Source: Thalassotalea_E sp964620605
GTDB lineage: Bacteria; Pseudomonadota; Gammaproteobacteria; Enterobacterales; Alteromonadaceae
Length of the DNA stretch: 64,000 bases
Assembly (NCBI GenBank): GCA_964620605.1
Contig: CAZUHQ010000008.1
Location: 3,055-67,054 of the forward strand
Direction: 5' to 3'
Numbering within the stretch: position 1 is the stretch's first letter; every line of letters starts with the position of its first letter. The notes beneath the pieces are model-generated. The model was not told where the DNA came from, searched no databases, and saw only the letters and a list, made by a program, of their open reading frames with translations. Below, one piece after another: positions 33,455-43,800 of the stretch. The translations under genes and the position numbers were made by a program.

Positions 33455-34429
33455 GTGGAAAACGGATCTGAGTTAAGAGCAAGGTATAATGATATTAATC
33501 GTGGCGTTTATTTTATCGGCACGACCCCGCCGAAAAGTGATACCCCATTTGAGCAGGTAGAAAACATTGCCGGAAAATTACTGGACAGGGTCAGTGACAT
33601 CGATTTTGATGGCTTAATTGTTTACGACATTCAAGATGAAGACTCGCGCACCAATAAACCTCGACCGTTTCCATTTAAGTCGACTCACGATCCTCGCCAT
33701 TATTCCGCACTGTTGAATCAAAAATCGTCACGCCCGGTGATCACTTATAAAAGCGTAGTGCAATCAAATGTTGAAGCGTTTGAACAATGGGCAAACGAGG
33801 CATGGAGTGACTATGGCGTCAGAGATTTGGTATTAGTCGGCAGCCCATCGAAAACCAATCAAATTTCGCTGCCACTCGCCGATGCTTACCAAACCTTAGT
33901 CAATAATCAGCATGACTTTTTTATCGGTGGCGTCACTATTGCAGAGCGTCATGCAGTAAAAGGTAACGAGCACCAAAGGCTAATTGAAAAATACCAGCAG
34001 GGCTGTAACTTTTTTATCTCACAGGCGATCTATGATCCTCAAGCCACTATTGATATGCTGACTCGCTATGCGATTGAATGTAAGCAGCAAAATATCAAAC
34101 CACAGCGTTTTCTGCTGACCTTTTCACCTTGCGGCAGTGAAAAAACCCTGGAATTTATCGAGTGGCTCGGCGTTAGCGTGCCTGAAGCCACCAGCTTGCG
34201 CATTCTTAATGCCGAAAAACCCTTGTATGAGTCGATTAGAATTTGCGCCAATAGTTTACGGCAAATTCTCGATGCAGTACTGCCTTATGATTTGCCATTA
34301 GGGTTAAACATTGAAAGCTTAACCAACCGCAAAGAAGAAATTGACGGTTCCATTTTGCTCTATAAACTATTACGCTCCACTATGGATAAACACTTGGCTG
34401 AAAAAGAACTGGCCAGCTTAATAAAATAG
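33455..34429 (+). CDS. Methylenetetrahydrofolate reductase-like protein
   Basis: 324 residues with the TIM-barrel arrangement of the MTHFR family: VYFIGTTPPKSD near the start, LIVYDIQDEDSR, DLVLVGSPSK, then FFIGGVTIAERHAVKGNEHQRLIEKYQQGCNFF followed by ISQAIYD, which matches the MTHFR pattern of a GxxxxPExH strand and GADFIVTQ strand. It diverges from MetF elsewhere, so substrate and cofactor are uncertain. Two small genes follow closely on the same strand. Not the housekeeping MetF by appearance. Confidence 0.7.
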   Translation: MENGSELRARYNDINRGVYFIGTTPPKSDTPFEQVENIAGKLLDRVSDIDFDGLIVYDIQDEDSRTNKPRPFPFKSTHDPRHYSALLNQKSSRPVITYKSVVQSNVEAFEQWANEAWSDYGVRDLVLVGSPSKTNQISLPLADAYQTLVNNQHDFFIGGVTIAERHAVKGNEHQRLIEKYQQGCNFFISQAIYDPQATIDMLTRYAIECKQQNIKPQRFLLTFSPCGSEKTLEFIEWLGVSVPEATSLRILNAEKPLYESIRICANSLRQILDAVLPYDLPLGLNIESLTNRKEEIDGSILLYKLLRSTMDKHLAEKELASLIK

Positions 34430-34438
34430 GAGTCCGCT

Positions 34439-34681
34439 ATGACAGGCACAACTATGGTGGTGTTGATTGTACTGATTTCCGTTGGTTTTGGTGTGTTGTA
34501 CGACATGTACAAAAAACATCTGGAGTTTAAAACAAAAACCATGGATCAAAACTCTAAAACCACAGAGCAAAATATCACTTTAAAAAAACAAGTCGCCAGT
34601 TTGGAAGAAAGAGTCCAAGTACTGGAAAAAATCGTTACCGACCAAGGCTACCAGGTTCAACAAGAAATCAATAAACTCTAA
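34439..34681 (+). CDS. Small PspB-like membrane/coiled-coil protein
   Basis: 80 residues: N-terminal membrane helix (about 4-22) and a C-terminal coiled coil (about 45-75) with VASLEERVQVLEKIVTDQG. Size, topology and the ERVQVLEKIV segment resemble phage-shock protein B, although no pspA or pspC is near. It begins 9 bp after the MTHFR-like gene with AGGAG as ribosome site, so the two are probably one operon. Confidence 0.65.
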   Translation: MTGTTMVVLIVLISVGFGVLYDMYKKHLEFKTKTMDQNSKTTEQNITLKKQVASLEERVQVLEKIVTDQGYQVQQEINKL

Positions 34682-34717
34682 CTCTGAGCGAATAACGGGT
34701 TATTTGTGAAACTGATC

Positions 34718-34903
34718 ATGAAAACAGAATTTGATGACTTAAGGCTAAACCCTGAACATCAATATGAGACCGACAGCAACGGCGATAAGCAGGTAGTAAA
34801 AATTTATTGCGGTGAACTGCTAATCGCCAAAAAAGTACAAGTGAAAAAATCCATCCGCTACTTCGGCGTCAAAGGCTATCAGCAATACCTATCGGGAACA
34901 TAG
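34718..34903 (+). CDS. Small hypothetical protein
   Basis: 61 residues from the ATG at 34718 (MKTEFDDLRLNPEHQYETD), or 65 from a GTG at 34706. Soluble, charged, with a single Cys (IYCGELLIAKKV). No family recognised. Third in line after the MTHFR-like and PspB-like genes, 36 bp behind the latter. Confidence 0.55.
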   Translation: MKTEFDDLRLNPEHQYETDSNGDKQVVKIYCGELLIAKKVQVKKSIRYFGVKGYQQYLSGT

Positions 34904-34992
34904 CTAAAAATAAAATTATTTAATTAAACTTTTTCACAACTAAGCTCGACCTAATTAATAACCAACTATTGCTTATTAATTTGGAGCTTTTT

Positions 34993-35586
34993 ATGAAGCA
35001 ACTCACTCTCACTAAAATGGCATTATCGGCAGTAAGTTCACTGAGCTTTGTTGCTCTGTTCGCGTTAAGCGCTCAAAATGTTCAGGCCAACGACAATCAC
35101 GCTTATTCTGACAAAGATAATATCGTTATTCATTCAATGCTCAACGATGAAAATCCTTACTACCATGTCAATGGTAAAAGCTTCCGGCTAAGCGATTTAA
35201 GCCCTGAGCAACAAGCGCGAGTTAAAGCGATTCAAAGCAAGCTAACGACAGTAGAAACAGAATTTGAACAATATCAGGATAAAATTGAGCAAATCTCAGC
35301 GCAATTAGAGCAAAAAGCCCATCGCATAGAGCAGGAAGTTAGCAAACTCGAGCTTGCCAGTATAGAGTATGATAAAAAATCCATCAGCCTGAATGACTTG
35401 TCAGATATTGCCCAACAGTTAACAGAATTTGCCAATGTCAACGATCAGCTGATAGCTCAAAAACAGCAGGAAATGATGACACTTGAGCAGCAACTAGACA
35501 ATATTGACTGGACACTGCTGGACAACATCGAACAACATGCAGACGAACTTGAACAAGTATTAATTGAAATTGCCGAGCAACGCTAA
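34993..35586 (+). CDS. Secreted coiled-coil protein of unknown function
   Basis: 197 residues from the ATG at 34993, preceded by TTGGAGC. A signal peptide (about 1-32, ending VQA) leads to a segment with YYHVNGKSFRLSDLSPEQQARV and then long helices rich in Gln/Glu (about 70-197), a probable periplasmic coiled coil. No family recognised. A strong bidirectional terminator follows. Confidence 0.7.
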   Translation: MKQLTLTKMALSAVSSLSFVALFALSAQNVQANDNHAYSDKDNIVIHSMLNDENPYYHVNGKSFRLSDLSPEQQARVKAIQSKLTTVETEFEQYQDKIEQISAQLEQKAHRIEQEVSKLELASIEYDKKSISLNDLSDIAQQLTEFANVNDQLIAQKQQEMMTLEQQLDNIDWTLLDNIEQHADELEQVLIEIAEQR

Positions 35587-35597
35587 CGTTAATCATA

Positions 35598-35632
35598 AAT
35601 AGCAAGAGGGCAAAATGCCCTCTTGCTATTTT
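35598..35632. terminator. Strong bidirectional terminator
   Basis: Perfect 14-bp stem 35598-35611/35617-35630 with loop AAAAT, between convergent genes (coiled-coil protein on plus, ABC permease on minus). A short T run is present on the plus strand. Confidence 0.8.
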
Positions 35633-35656
35633 CAGCATAAATTTTATGCCAAAGCA

Positions 35657-36559
35657 CTAATCATGACTGCGATTGACTCTCAACCAGTAAGTCAGGTACA
35701 GCAAACCGGCGCTGACAGCTAAGGCAACAACACTGACATTATCCACTAATAATGAAAAAGGTAGCTGGTGAATATTACTACCATGTAAGCTAAATGATGT
35801 TGGCGCAAGCGAAAAGTAATTCCTTAGTAGATCAACAACATAATAATGAGATAAGTCAAAATAATTCACTAAAAATGCTTCAAGCAAGAGTATGATCACC
35901 ACAGGCAGCACAGCCCAGAGAAACGGCGCTTTATTGGCAAACATAGACACTAGCATTAACCAGGCATAGACAGGAAGCATCCACAAAGCATGAGGTAAAA
36001 TACTGATCCAGATACTAAAAATATTAGTGAAAATATCACTGTTCCCCCATAGTCCCCACAAGGATAAATCGTAGCTACTAAACAACACAATACATAATAC
36101 GAAAAACGCCAGTAAAAAGATTACCAAGGTAATGGTGGCCGCCAGCATAAAAATAGCCGGGATGACAAGCGCACCCACCACAAGCTTGACCGCAATAGTT
36201 AACGAATCAGGCACCGGCAATGAACGCCAAAACAGAATCGACATATCGCGCCGCTCATCATATAGACAAGCGATAAAATAATAGAGCTGCACTATGGTTG
36301 CTATGGTAATAAACGGCATATAGAGCATAAAAGTGCCTTGAAAAAAGATAGTGGCAAATCCCGGCTTTTCACTCTGCAAAGCCAAACGCTCAAACCTCAT
36401 CAACCAATAATTTTCACTGGCATCCGAGAGCAAATAGTTAATTACCGGAGCGGCTATATCTAAACTGATAATAATCAGCGGCAGCCACAGTAACATTTTC
36501 TTATATTCCCATAATTCTTTTTTAATGCTGGTGGTAAGTAATAAGCTATTCATTAGCAT
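35657..36559 (-). CDS. ABC-2 type exporter permease
   Basis: Membrane subunit with about six hydrophobic segments in 300 residues, matching ABC-2 permeases paired with YtrA-type regulators (KLVVGALVIPAIFMLAATITL; large periplasmic loop near 55-90). The start overlaps the ATPase gene by 7 bp. It works with the next gene upstream as an exporter of unknown substrate. Confidence 0.87.
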   Translation of the reverse strand: MLMNSLLLTTSIKKELWEYKKMLLWLPLIIISLDIAAPVINYLLSDASENYWLMRFERLALQSEKPGFATIFFQGTFMLYMPFITIATIVQLYYFIACLYDERRDMSILFWRSLPVPDSLTIAVKLVVGALVIPAIFMLAATITLVIFLLAFFVLCIVLFSSYDLSLWGLWGNSDIFTNIFSIWISILPHALWMLPVYAWLMLVSMFANKAPFLWAVLPVVIILLLEAFLVNYFDLSHYYVVDLLRNYFSLAPTSFSLHGSNIHQLPFSLLVDNVSVVALAVSAGLLYLTYWLRVNRSHD

Positions 36560-37410
36560 GCCTCCTTCGCCATCACACCGACAAAAATGTCCGCCAAGCT
36601 CGGCACCTTAAGCTCCCCTAAGGTTTTCAGCTCGGCGATTGGTGCGTTATCAAACAACATGGTAGTTAGCCCCATTAACTTATTGGCAGATAAAGGTTTC
36701 AACGCATTCGCCTGCTCAAGTTGCTGGTCGTTAACTGCCACTAACTTAAAGCGTTCACGAATGTTATCGGTACTTTCTGTTAGCACTAATTTCCCTTGTT
36801 GGATAAAGGCGACATCCGTTAAAATATGTTCGATTTCTTCAATCTGATGAGTAGTCACTATGATGGCTTTTTGTTCGTTGTAAAATTCTTCCAACAGCCG
36901 GGTATAAAATTCACGCCGGGTTAAAATATCCAGCCCTAATGTTGGCTCATCCAGCACTAGTACTTGAACATCGAGTGCTAAAATCAAGGCGAGATGCAAC
37001 TGAGTAACCATGCCTTTGGATAACGCTTTGACCTTAGCTTTTTTATCGATATTAGTTTTTGCTAAAAATTCCTCGGCTTTAGTTAAATTAAACTTGGGAT
37101 GAACACCTGCCATATAACTAAGCGCCTGGGCGACCGTTAGCCATTTGGGCAGTACGGCAACATCGGCGATATAGGCAACTTCATGCAACATCTGGCTGCG
37201 CTGCGCTTTTGGGTTAAATCCCAAGACATCAACCTGACCGTCAAAATCGGTTAAGCCTAATAGCGCCTTTAAGCAGCTGGTTTTCCCTGCGCCATTAGGG
37301 CCAACCAGGCCTAAAATTTGCCCTGGCATCACAGATAAAGAAACATCAGACACTACGGCTTTTGCACCATAGCGCTTGGTTAAATTGCTAATTTCAATCA
37401 GTGCAGACAT
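36553..37410 (-). CDS. ABC transporter ATP-binding protein
   Basis: Nucleotide-binding subunit: Walker A GPNGAGKTS (about 38-46), signature-like LSKGMVTQLHLAL (about 135-147, degenerate LSGGQ), Walker B VLVLDEPTLGLD (about 155-166) and switch His in VTTHQIEEIEH. Its ATG overlaps the GntR stop by one base. Together with the permease and regulator it makes a three-gene operon, as in YtrA-type loci. Confidence 0.93.
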   Translation of the reverse strand: MSALIEISNLTKRYGAKAVVSDVSLSVMPGQILGLVGPNGAGKTSCLKALLGLTDFDGQVDVLGFNPKAQRSQMLHEVAYIADVAVLPKWLTVAQALSYMAGVHPKFNLTKAEEFLAKTNIDKKAKVKALSKGMVTQLHLALILALDVQVLVLDEPTLGLDILTRREFYTRLLEEFYNEQKAIIVTTHQIEEIEHILTDVAFIQQGKLVLTESTDNIRERFKLVAVNDQQLEQANALKPLSANKLMGLTTMLFDNAPIAELKTLGELKVPSLADIFVGVMAKEAC

Positions 37411-37772
37411 TATTGCTTCTCCCCTTCAGTCGGCAGCAACTGCTGCAAAGATAAATTCAATCGGGAAATTTGCTTGACGATTTGCGGCCATTGCTGGGTT
37501 AAAAATACCTCACGTTCCCGCTCCAGCATCATCTGATGCACTCCTTGTTTAACAAACAGCCCCTTACCCCGTTGCTTATCGACAACTTGCTCTTCTTGCA
37601 ACATTTGATACGCCTTTGAAATAGTCAGTGGATTCAATTGATATTGTGCCGCGAGTTTGCGCACCGATGGCAGGGCTTCCCCCTCTTTAATATAGCCATC
37701 CAAAATCCTTGAAATCACTTGCTGATATAACTGCAAATAAATCGGCTTATCTGCATCCCATTGTATTGTCAT
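37410..37772 (-). CDS. GntR family regulator, YtrA subfamily
   Basis: 120 residues: winged helix (about 8-75; PIYLQLYQQVISRILDGYI, LPSVRKLAAQYQLNPLTISKAYQMLQ) and a short C-terminal dimerisation helix pair, the size class of YtrA. First gene of the operon with the ABC exporter. A likely operator lies just upstream at 37804-37823, so it probably represses its own operon. Confidence 0.92.
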   Translation of the reverse strand: MTIQWDADKPIYLQLYQQVISRILDGYIKEGEALPSVRKLAAQYQLNPLTISKAYQMLQEEQVVDKQRGKGLFVKQGVHQMMLEREREVFLTQQWPQIVKQISRLNLSLQQLLPTEGEKQ

Positions 37773-37803
37773 TACTCTTTCCTAAGATCAATTCAATATA
37801 ATA

Positions 37804-37823
37804 GTGTTATACATCACTAACAC
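37804..37823. promoter_or_regulatory. Probable GntR operator
   Basis: GTGTTA-N8-TAACAC, a perfect inverted repeat 32 bp above the GntR start. A further GTGTTA half-site lies at about 37864. Spacing and position suit YtrA-type autorepression. Confidence 0.6.
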
Positions 37824-37906
37824 ACTAAGGGCAAATTTAAATATTTAGATAATGTAACAAGGTGTGTTATGCCAAAGATAGTACCGCGGCGCGGCAAATC
37901 ACAAAG

Positions 37907-38320
37907 TTAACTCAGGTTTAAGCTTTTCACTTCATCTATCGTCTGCTGCACCAGCATTTCTTTGGTTTTACCATGAGCAACCGCTTTACGAGTTTTCGGA
38001 TCGACTTTAACAAATACGATATCATCGGCAAAACAGATAGTTTTCTTGGTCACTTTATTGCGCACTAAACAGGAAACCGTGATCGAGGTGCGGCCGACCT
38101 CTTTAGTTTCCAAACCAAATTCGACAATATCTCCCTGCATCGCCGGCGCTTCAAAACTGATCTCACCTATGTGCTTAGTCACCAAACAGTTAGTTTCCAG
38201 CTGGCAAATGGCATAAATCGCCGCCTCTTCATCAATCCATTGCAATGCCCGACCACCAAATAACGAATCGGCATAATTTAAATCATTTGGCATCACCAAA
38301 CGACGAGATAAAAATCGCAT
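37907..38320 (-). CDS. Acyl-CoA thioesterase, YciA-like hotdog family
   Basis: Single hotdog domain of 137 residues: MPNDLNYADSLFGGRALQWIDEEAAIYA (the DSLFGG-x-x-LxxID motif of acyl-CoA hydrolases, with the catalytic Asp in IDEEA), then GEISFEAPAMQGDIVEF and VGRTSITV. Hydrolyses acyl-CoA; chain-length preference cannot be told. Single gene with its own upstream region. Confidence 0.9.
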   Translation of the reverse strand: MRFLSRRLVMPNDLNYADSLFGGRALQWIDEEAAIYAICQLETNCLVTKHIGEISFEAPAMQGDIVEFGLETKEVGRTSITVSCLVRNKVTKKTICFADDIVFVKVDPKTRKAVAHGKTKEMLVQQTIDEVKSLNLS

Positions 38321-38433
38321 AATCCCTCTCTTCTGTTATGCATAAAAATTAGATAACACAGTTATCTATAAGTATAGCGAGCAATCAAAATGTTCACGGC
38401 TAGAGCTAAAAGACTTAACTACAGGTTAATCCC

Positions 38434-38715
38434 TTAACTATAAAACCTGCCATTATGCTTGATCCAGCCGCTGAGATGCTGAGCATGCGGGTCATGATGA
38501 GTCCAATGCACCATGCCGCCCTGCGTGTTCCACTGATACTGGCCGTAAAACTCAATGTGATCACCGAGTTTTAAACCCAGCACCTTCGGCGCTATGTCGA
38601 TATTATGAACCACCAGTACGGTTTTACCGCTCTTTAATTTCACGGTAAATTTTTGATGCTTAGCACCTTTAGTATCATCTGGAAAAATTTTAACGACTAT
38701 GCCTGATGCTTTCAT
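38434..38715 (-). CDS. DUF3465 family protein
   Basis: 93 residues covering the DUF3465 pattern: HQKFTVKLKSGKTVLVVHNIDIAPKV, LGDHIEFYGQYQW, then GGMVHWTHHDPHAQHLSGWIKH. Related proteins usually have a signal peptide; none is visible here, and no upstream start extends it. Function unknown; the His-rich HWTHHDP motif could bind metal, which is inference. Confidence 0.8.
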   Translation of the reverse strand: MKASGIVVKIFPDDTKGAKHQKFTVKLKSGKTVLVVHNIDIAPKVLGLKLGDHIEFYGQYQWNTQGGMVHWTHHDPHAQHLSGWIKHNGRFYS

Positions 38716-38732
38716 AGGCTCAGCTCAATTTA

Positions 38733-39338
38733 TTATAAACACTTATACTGCTGTTGTTTAAATTGTAATGACTGTTTCACCACAGGCCATTCGCTTTCAA
38801 TGATAGAAAACACCACAGTATCTCGATACACGCCATCAGCATGAAGACGATGGTTGCGCAATACGCCATCCTGTTTTGCTCCTAAGCGGGCAATTGCTGC
38901 GCGCGATGCCAGGTTATGCCAGTGAGTTCTAAATTCTACCGCAATCACTTTTAACTGTTCAAAGGCATGACTTAACAGCAATAATTTAGCTTCGGTATTT
39001 ACCGCCGAGCGCTGATAGCTTTTTCCGTACCAGGTATAGCCGATTTCGATGCGTCGATGTTTGATGTCAGCATTGCATAACCTGGTAGTGCCAATTACCT
39101 TACCACCGGCATTTTCAACCACCGCATAAGGCAATGCGCTGCCTGCCGATAATTGAGTTAACGCTGTATCCAAATAGTCTTTAATGGTTTCTCGATCCGG
39201 CACACTGGTATACCAGAGCTTAAATAATTCACCATCATTGGCTGCACTAACCAGATCATTTTCATGTTCAATGGCTAAAGGAACTAAGGTGATCACTTCA
39301 CCAGAAAGCGGATAATAAGACTGGGTTAACGGCTGCAT
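38733..39338 (-). CDS. GNAT family acetyltransferase
   Basis: RimJ/RimL-type N-acetyltransferase of 201 residues: GEVITLVPLAIEHENDLVSAA, central VIGTTRLCNADIKHRRIEIGYTWYG, and the C-terminal SRAAIARLGAKQDGVLRNHRL and YRDTVVFSIIESEW segments typical of this group. Acceptor unknown. Its stop is 17 bp above the DUF3465 start, so the two may be co-transcribed. Confidence 0.9.
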   Translation of the reverse strand: MQPLTQSYYPLSGEVITLVPLAIEHENDLVSAANDGELFKLWYTSVPDRETIKDYLDTALTQLSAGSALPYAVVENAGGKVIGTTRLCNADIKHRRIEIGYTWYGKSYQRSAVNTEAKLLLLSHAFEQLKVIAVEFRTHWHNLASRAAIARLGAKQDGVLRNHRLHADGVYRDTVVFSIIESEWPVVKQSLQFKQQQYKCL

Positions 39339-39501
39339 AAGGCTGGAGCAATTGAAATATAGATAAATCTATAGTACTGATTTTACCGAGGAAATATAGT
39401 GATAAAACGCGATAGTGCAGATAAAAAATGAATAAAAATATCAGCCGACGCTAACGAAACAGGTAATTGCAGCAAATGATAACAAGGCTACAGCTTATCG
39501 A

Positions 39502-39876
39502 TCAATCGGCAAAACTAATGCCTTGTTTCGCTAATTCTCGATAGATGTAAATTAATGCCTTACTGTTTTCGATCAGGGTATCTTGCCACTTATCGCGTTT
39601 TTCTATCCCTAAATCGGTAATAACAAAATAATGTGAAATCTCAACCTTAGCCAGATCCAGACAAGTTTTAGTGCACTGCAACTGACAGCCATCAATAGCA
39701 ATAATGCTTCTACCTGAGGTCGCAATCGCTTTAATCGGCTCAACATCGCCGACGACTCCGGAGACACAGGACATTTCCGCAATGCCTTCACTGTCTAAAT
39801 TTAACGAGATATCATGCGCGATTCGTGCAACATTCGAACAACCGGAGCACGAATAAACGACAGGTTTTTCAGCCAT
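39502..39876 (-). CDS. DGC-domain putative zinc-binding protein
   Basis: 124 residues with the Asp-Gly-Cys motif AIDGCQLQCTKTCLDL and N-terminal YSCSGCSNVARI, giving six Cys likely to bind metal. This matches the DGC domain family of unknown function. No membrane segment. Single gene. Confidence 0.85.
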   Translation of the reverse strand: MAEKPVVYSCSGCSNVARIAHDISLNLDSEGIAEMSCVSGVVGDVEPIKAIATSGRSIIAIDGCQLQCTKTCLDLAKVEISHYFVITDLGIEKRDKWQDTLIENSKALIYIYRELAKQGISFAD

Positions 39877-39985
39877 AATCCAGATCTACCAACAAACTTG
39901 CCGTTATTTTACCCTGGGCAAAAACAGTGTTATTGATTTAGATCAAAGCACGACAATAATCCACAAAAAAAGTATGGGATTTAAG

Positions 39986-40615
39986 TTAGCTATTTTTATA
40001 AATATCTTCCGGTTTAAGCTTTAACACCTTGCGAGTACTCGATTTTTCCTGTGCTTTTTCCTGAGGTTTTAGCTTAGGGTTAACATATAAGGTTTTTTCA
40101 GTTGCTCTGGCTTTATCTTTGTCTTTTGGCTGTTTTTCCCGCTTAGTGTTTGGTGGCTCGGCACGATGTTTTTGCTGTAATGCGGTTAAAAAATTACGTA
40201 AAAACTGTGATTTACAATGGCGATAGTTTTTATGTTCCGGTTTTCTGAAAAAAGCCGTCAGCTCCGCCTTACCTACGGTAAATCCAGTTTTACCAAGCAG
40301 GTTAATTATTTCATCGTTTTGCAATTTCAGGGCAATCTTTAATTTCAGCAAGATCAGGTTTTTCGTCAGCTGTGTTTCAGCAACCGGCAATTCACCTTCC
40401 TGTCGACCACGCTTTTCAATAATAAAACCGTTAAGAAAACTCGCCAGTTCATTATCGGCCAGTGGCACCATCGCCGGAACATCATCTTTTAATAACCAGT
40501 GCTGTACTTGCTCAGCTGTTACCTGATGCGCCGCAAGCTTAAAAATACCAACCACCTTGTTATCGGCTAATTTAAAGATATAACGCAGGCGGCGTAGCAC
40601 ATCATTATTGGTCAC
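39986..40615 (-). CDS. yehS: DUF1456 family protein YehS
   Basis: Two similar DUF1456 repeats (about 3-70 and 83-148): MTNNDVLRRLRYIFKLADNKVVGIF and KNLILLKLKIALKLQNDEIINLL, each with a helical layout, ending at PEHKNYRHCKSQFLRNFL. A Lys-rich, probably disordered tail (about 160-209) is longer than in E. coli YehS. Function unknown. Confidence 0.9.
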   Translation of the reverse strand: MTNNDVLRRLRYIFKLADNKVVGIFKLAAHQVTAEQVQHWLLKDDVPAMVPLADNELASFLNGFIIEKRGRQEGELPVAETQLTKNLILLKLKIALKLQNDEIINLLGKTGFTVGKAELTAFFRKPEHKNYRHCKSQFLRNFLTALQQKHRAEPPNTKREKQPKDKDKARATEKTLYVNPKLKPQEKAQEKSSTRKVLKLKPEDIYKNS

Positions 40616-40823
40616 TTAAGGCTCCAGAACTTTTGGCAAAAACGAATTAAAGAACCGTGATTATACGCGGTTATTTAGCAACGCGCTTGCGATTTAATAA
40701 AAAACACGATAAATAAAAATTTTCCTCAATTAGCCAGTTTCTCTTTCACTCGTGATATCATACCCGTTGTAATTTTAGCGCTCAGCATTTAACAACAAAA
40801 ACAGATAAGTAAACATAAATTTC

Positions 40824-43800
40824 ATGAGTAAACCACACTATCTTCTCACCCCGGTGTTAACGAAAAGTTCAGGAAAAACAAGCGATAAAAAATCCTGGTT
40901 CAACTTGCCCGGCTCCAGTGCAACCTTGGCCATTTATCAGGCGGCCAGGCAGGCACAGCGCCCGATATTATTAATTACTCATGACACCCCTTCAGCGCTG
41001 CGTTTAGAGCAAGAATTGCTGAGTTTACGTCACAATAACACGCTTTCTATCTGTCTGTTTCCAGACTGGGAAACCTTACCTTATGACAGCTTTTCGCCGC
41101 ATCAGGATATTATCTCCCAGCGACTGGCAACACTTTACCAATTATCACGAATGCAGCAAGGCATAGTGATAGTGCCGGTTACCACCTTATTGCAACGTTT
41201 AGCGCCAAAGCAGTATTTAGACAGCAACAGTTTGCTGATCAAAAAAGGCGACAACAAAGACTTACATCAGCTTAGGCAGGAACTCGAAGCCAGTGGCTAC
41301 CGCTGCGTCGACCAGGTAATGGAACACGGCGAGTTTTCTGCTCGTGGCGCGATCCTCGATTTATTTCCTATGGGCAGCAACACGCCGTTTCGTCTGGATT
41401 TTTTTGATAATGAAATCGAAGAAATTCGCCTGTTCGACCCGGAAAATCAACGCTCAAGCGATAAAGTTGACGCCATTGAATTATTACCGGCACATGAGTT
41501 CCCGACCGATCAAGACGGCATCAACCTGTTCCGTCGTCAATATCGCGAGCAGTTTAGCGGCACTATTGACAAAGAATCGATTTATCATCAGGTCAGCAAC
41601 GGCATTATGCCGGCAGGCATCGAATACTATTTGCCGCTGTTTTTCGAGCAAACCAGTCATTTATGCCATTACTTGGCAGAAAACGCCTTAGTGATCATCA
41701 GCGGCGATATTGACAAAGCGATTGATCACTACTGGCTTGATGTCGAGTATCGCTATCAAGACAGACGCTACGACCCGACCCGGCCACTGCTCTCACCTGC
41801 GAACCTGTTTTTAAATAACGAAGAGCTTTATTCAGCACTCAAACCATTTGAGCGCATTACTATCAAAACCGGCGGCCAAACCGATGAAGCAGAGTTAACA
41901 GATAGTAAAAGCAGCAAGGGGCAAATCAGCTATGATGTTAAAACGCTGCCGGATTTAACCGTCAATCATCAACTTAAACAGCCATTTACCCTGCTCAATC
42001 AATTCATTCAAAGCGAGCAAACACCGGCAAAACTGCTGTTTGTCGCCGAAAGCCAAGGACGCAGAGAAAGCGTGTTAGAACTGCTAAAACGCAATCAGTT
42101 AACGCCCACTCTGTTTAGCAGCATTGAAGAATTTATCGAATCCGGCGAAACACTTGGCATTAGCGTCAATGCCTTGGGTCAGGGCTTTATTTTTCAGCAC
42201 AAGGGCCAATCGCTAAAAAACAGTATCGCCTTAGTGACCGAAGCGGAATTACTCGGCGATCGGGTTCGTCAGGCGCGCCGCCGTAAAAAGCAACAGGATA
42301 TCCAGGCTGATGCCATTTTCAAAAATCTCGCGGAACTGTCTATTGGCCAGCCAGTGGTGCATATCGAACACGGTATCGGTCGTTACCAAGGGTTACAAAC
42401 TCTGGAAACCGGCGGCATCAGCACTGAATTTTTAACCTTAAGTTATGCCAATGACGCCAAGCTCTATGTACCGGTCGCTTCATTGCATTTGATCAGCCGC
42501 TATTCCGGCACAGACGCCGAGCACGCGCCGCTACATAAACTGGGTAATGACGCCTGGAGTAAGGCGAAGAAAAAAGCGGCGGAAAAAATTAAAGACGTCG
42601 CCGCAGAACTATTGGATATTTACGCGAAACGCGCGACTAACAAGGGTTATCAATTTAGCCGCAATAAGGATGATTATCGCGCCTTTGCCGACAGTTTTGG
42701 TTTTGAAGAAACCTTAGATCAAGAGCAAGCGATCAATGCGGTGATCGGCGATATGCTATCCGATAAAACCATGGATCGCCTGGTATGTGGCGACGTTGGT
42801 TTCGGTAAAACCGAAGTGGCAATGCGCGCCGCCTTTGTTGCGGTTAACGATGGCAAACAGGTCGCGATGCTAGTGCCGACCACCCTGCTCGCCCAACAGC
42901 ATTATGAAAACTTCAAAGACAGGTTTGCCAACTGGCCAGTTAATATCGAAGTGCTGTCACGCTTTAAAACCGCTAAACAGCAAAATGAGGTGATTGCCAA
43001 AGTAGAATCAGGCCATGTCGATATTCTGATCGGCACTCATAAACTGCTGCAAAATAGCATTCATTATCACGCCCTAGGCTTATTGATCGTCGATGAAGAA
43101 CACAGGTTCGGTGTTAAGCAAAAAGAGAAAATCAAACAACTGCGCGCCAATGTCGATATTTTAACCCTGACCGCGACGCCGATCCCGAGAACCTTAAATA
43201 TGGCGATGGGCGGCATGCGAGATTTGTCGATAATCGCAACGCCACCAACAAAACGGCTAGCGGTAAAAACCTTTGTTCGCCAACGCGATAACGCGCTGAT
43301 CCGCGAATCAATCCTTCGGGAGATTCTCCGTGGTGGTCAGGTTTACTTCCTGCATAACAATGTCGATACCATAGAAAAAACCGCCGCAGAAATTCAGGAA
43401 TTATTACCGGAGGCGAAAATCACTACCGCCCACGGCCAGATGCGCGAGCGCGATCTGGAGCGCATCATGAGTGACTTTTACCACCAACGCTATAACGTTT
43501 TAGTGTGTACCACGATAATTGAAACCGGTATCGATATTCCCAGCGCCAACACCATTATTATGGACAGAGCTGATCATTTAGGTCTGGCGCAGTTACATCA
43601 GTTGCGCGGTCGTGTTGGTCGCTCACATCATCAGGCCTATGCTTATTTGCTAACGCCGCATGAAAAACGCATGACCAAGGATGCGAAAAAACGCCTGGAG
43701 GCCATAGCTTCACTGGAAGACTTAGGCGCAGGCTTTACCCTGGCAACTCACGATCTGGAAATTCGCGGCGCCGGTGAACTACTCGGTGAAGAACAAAGCG

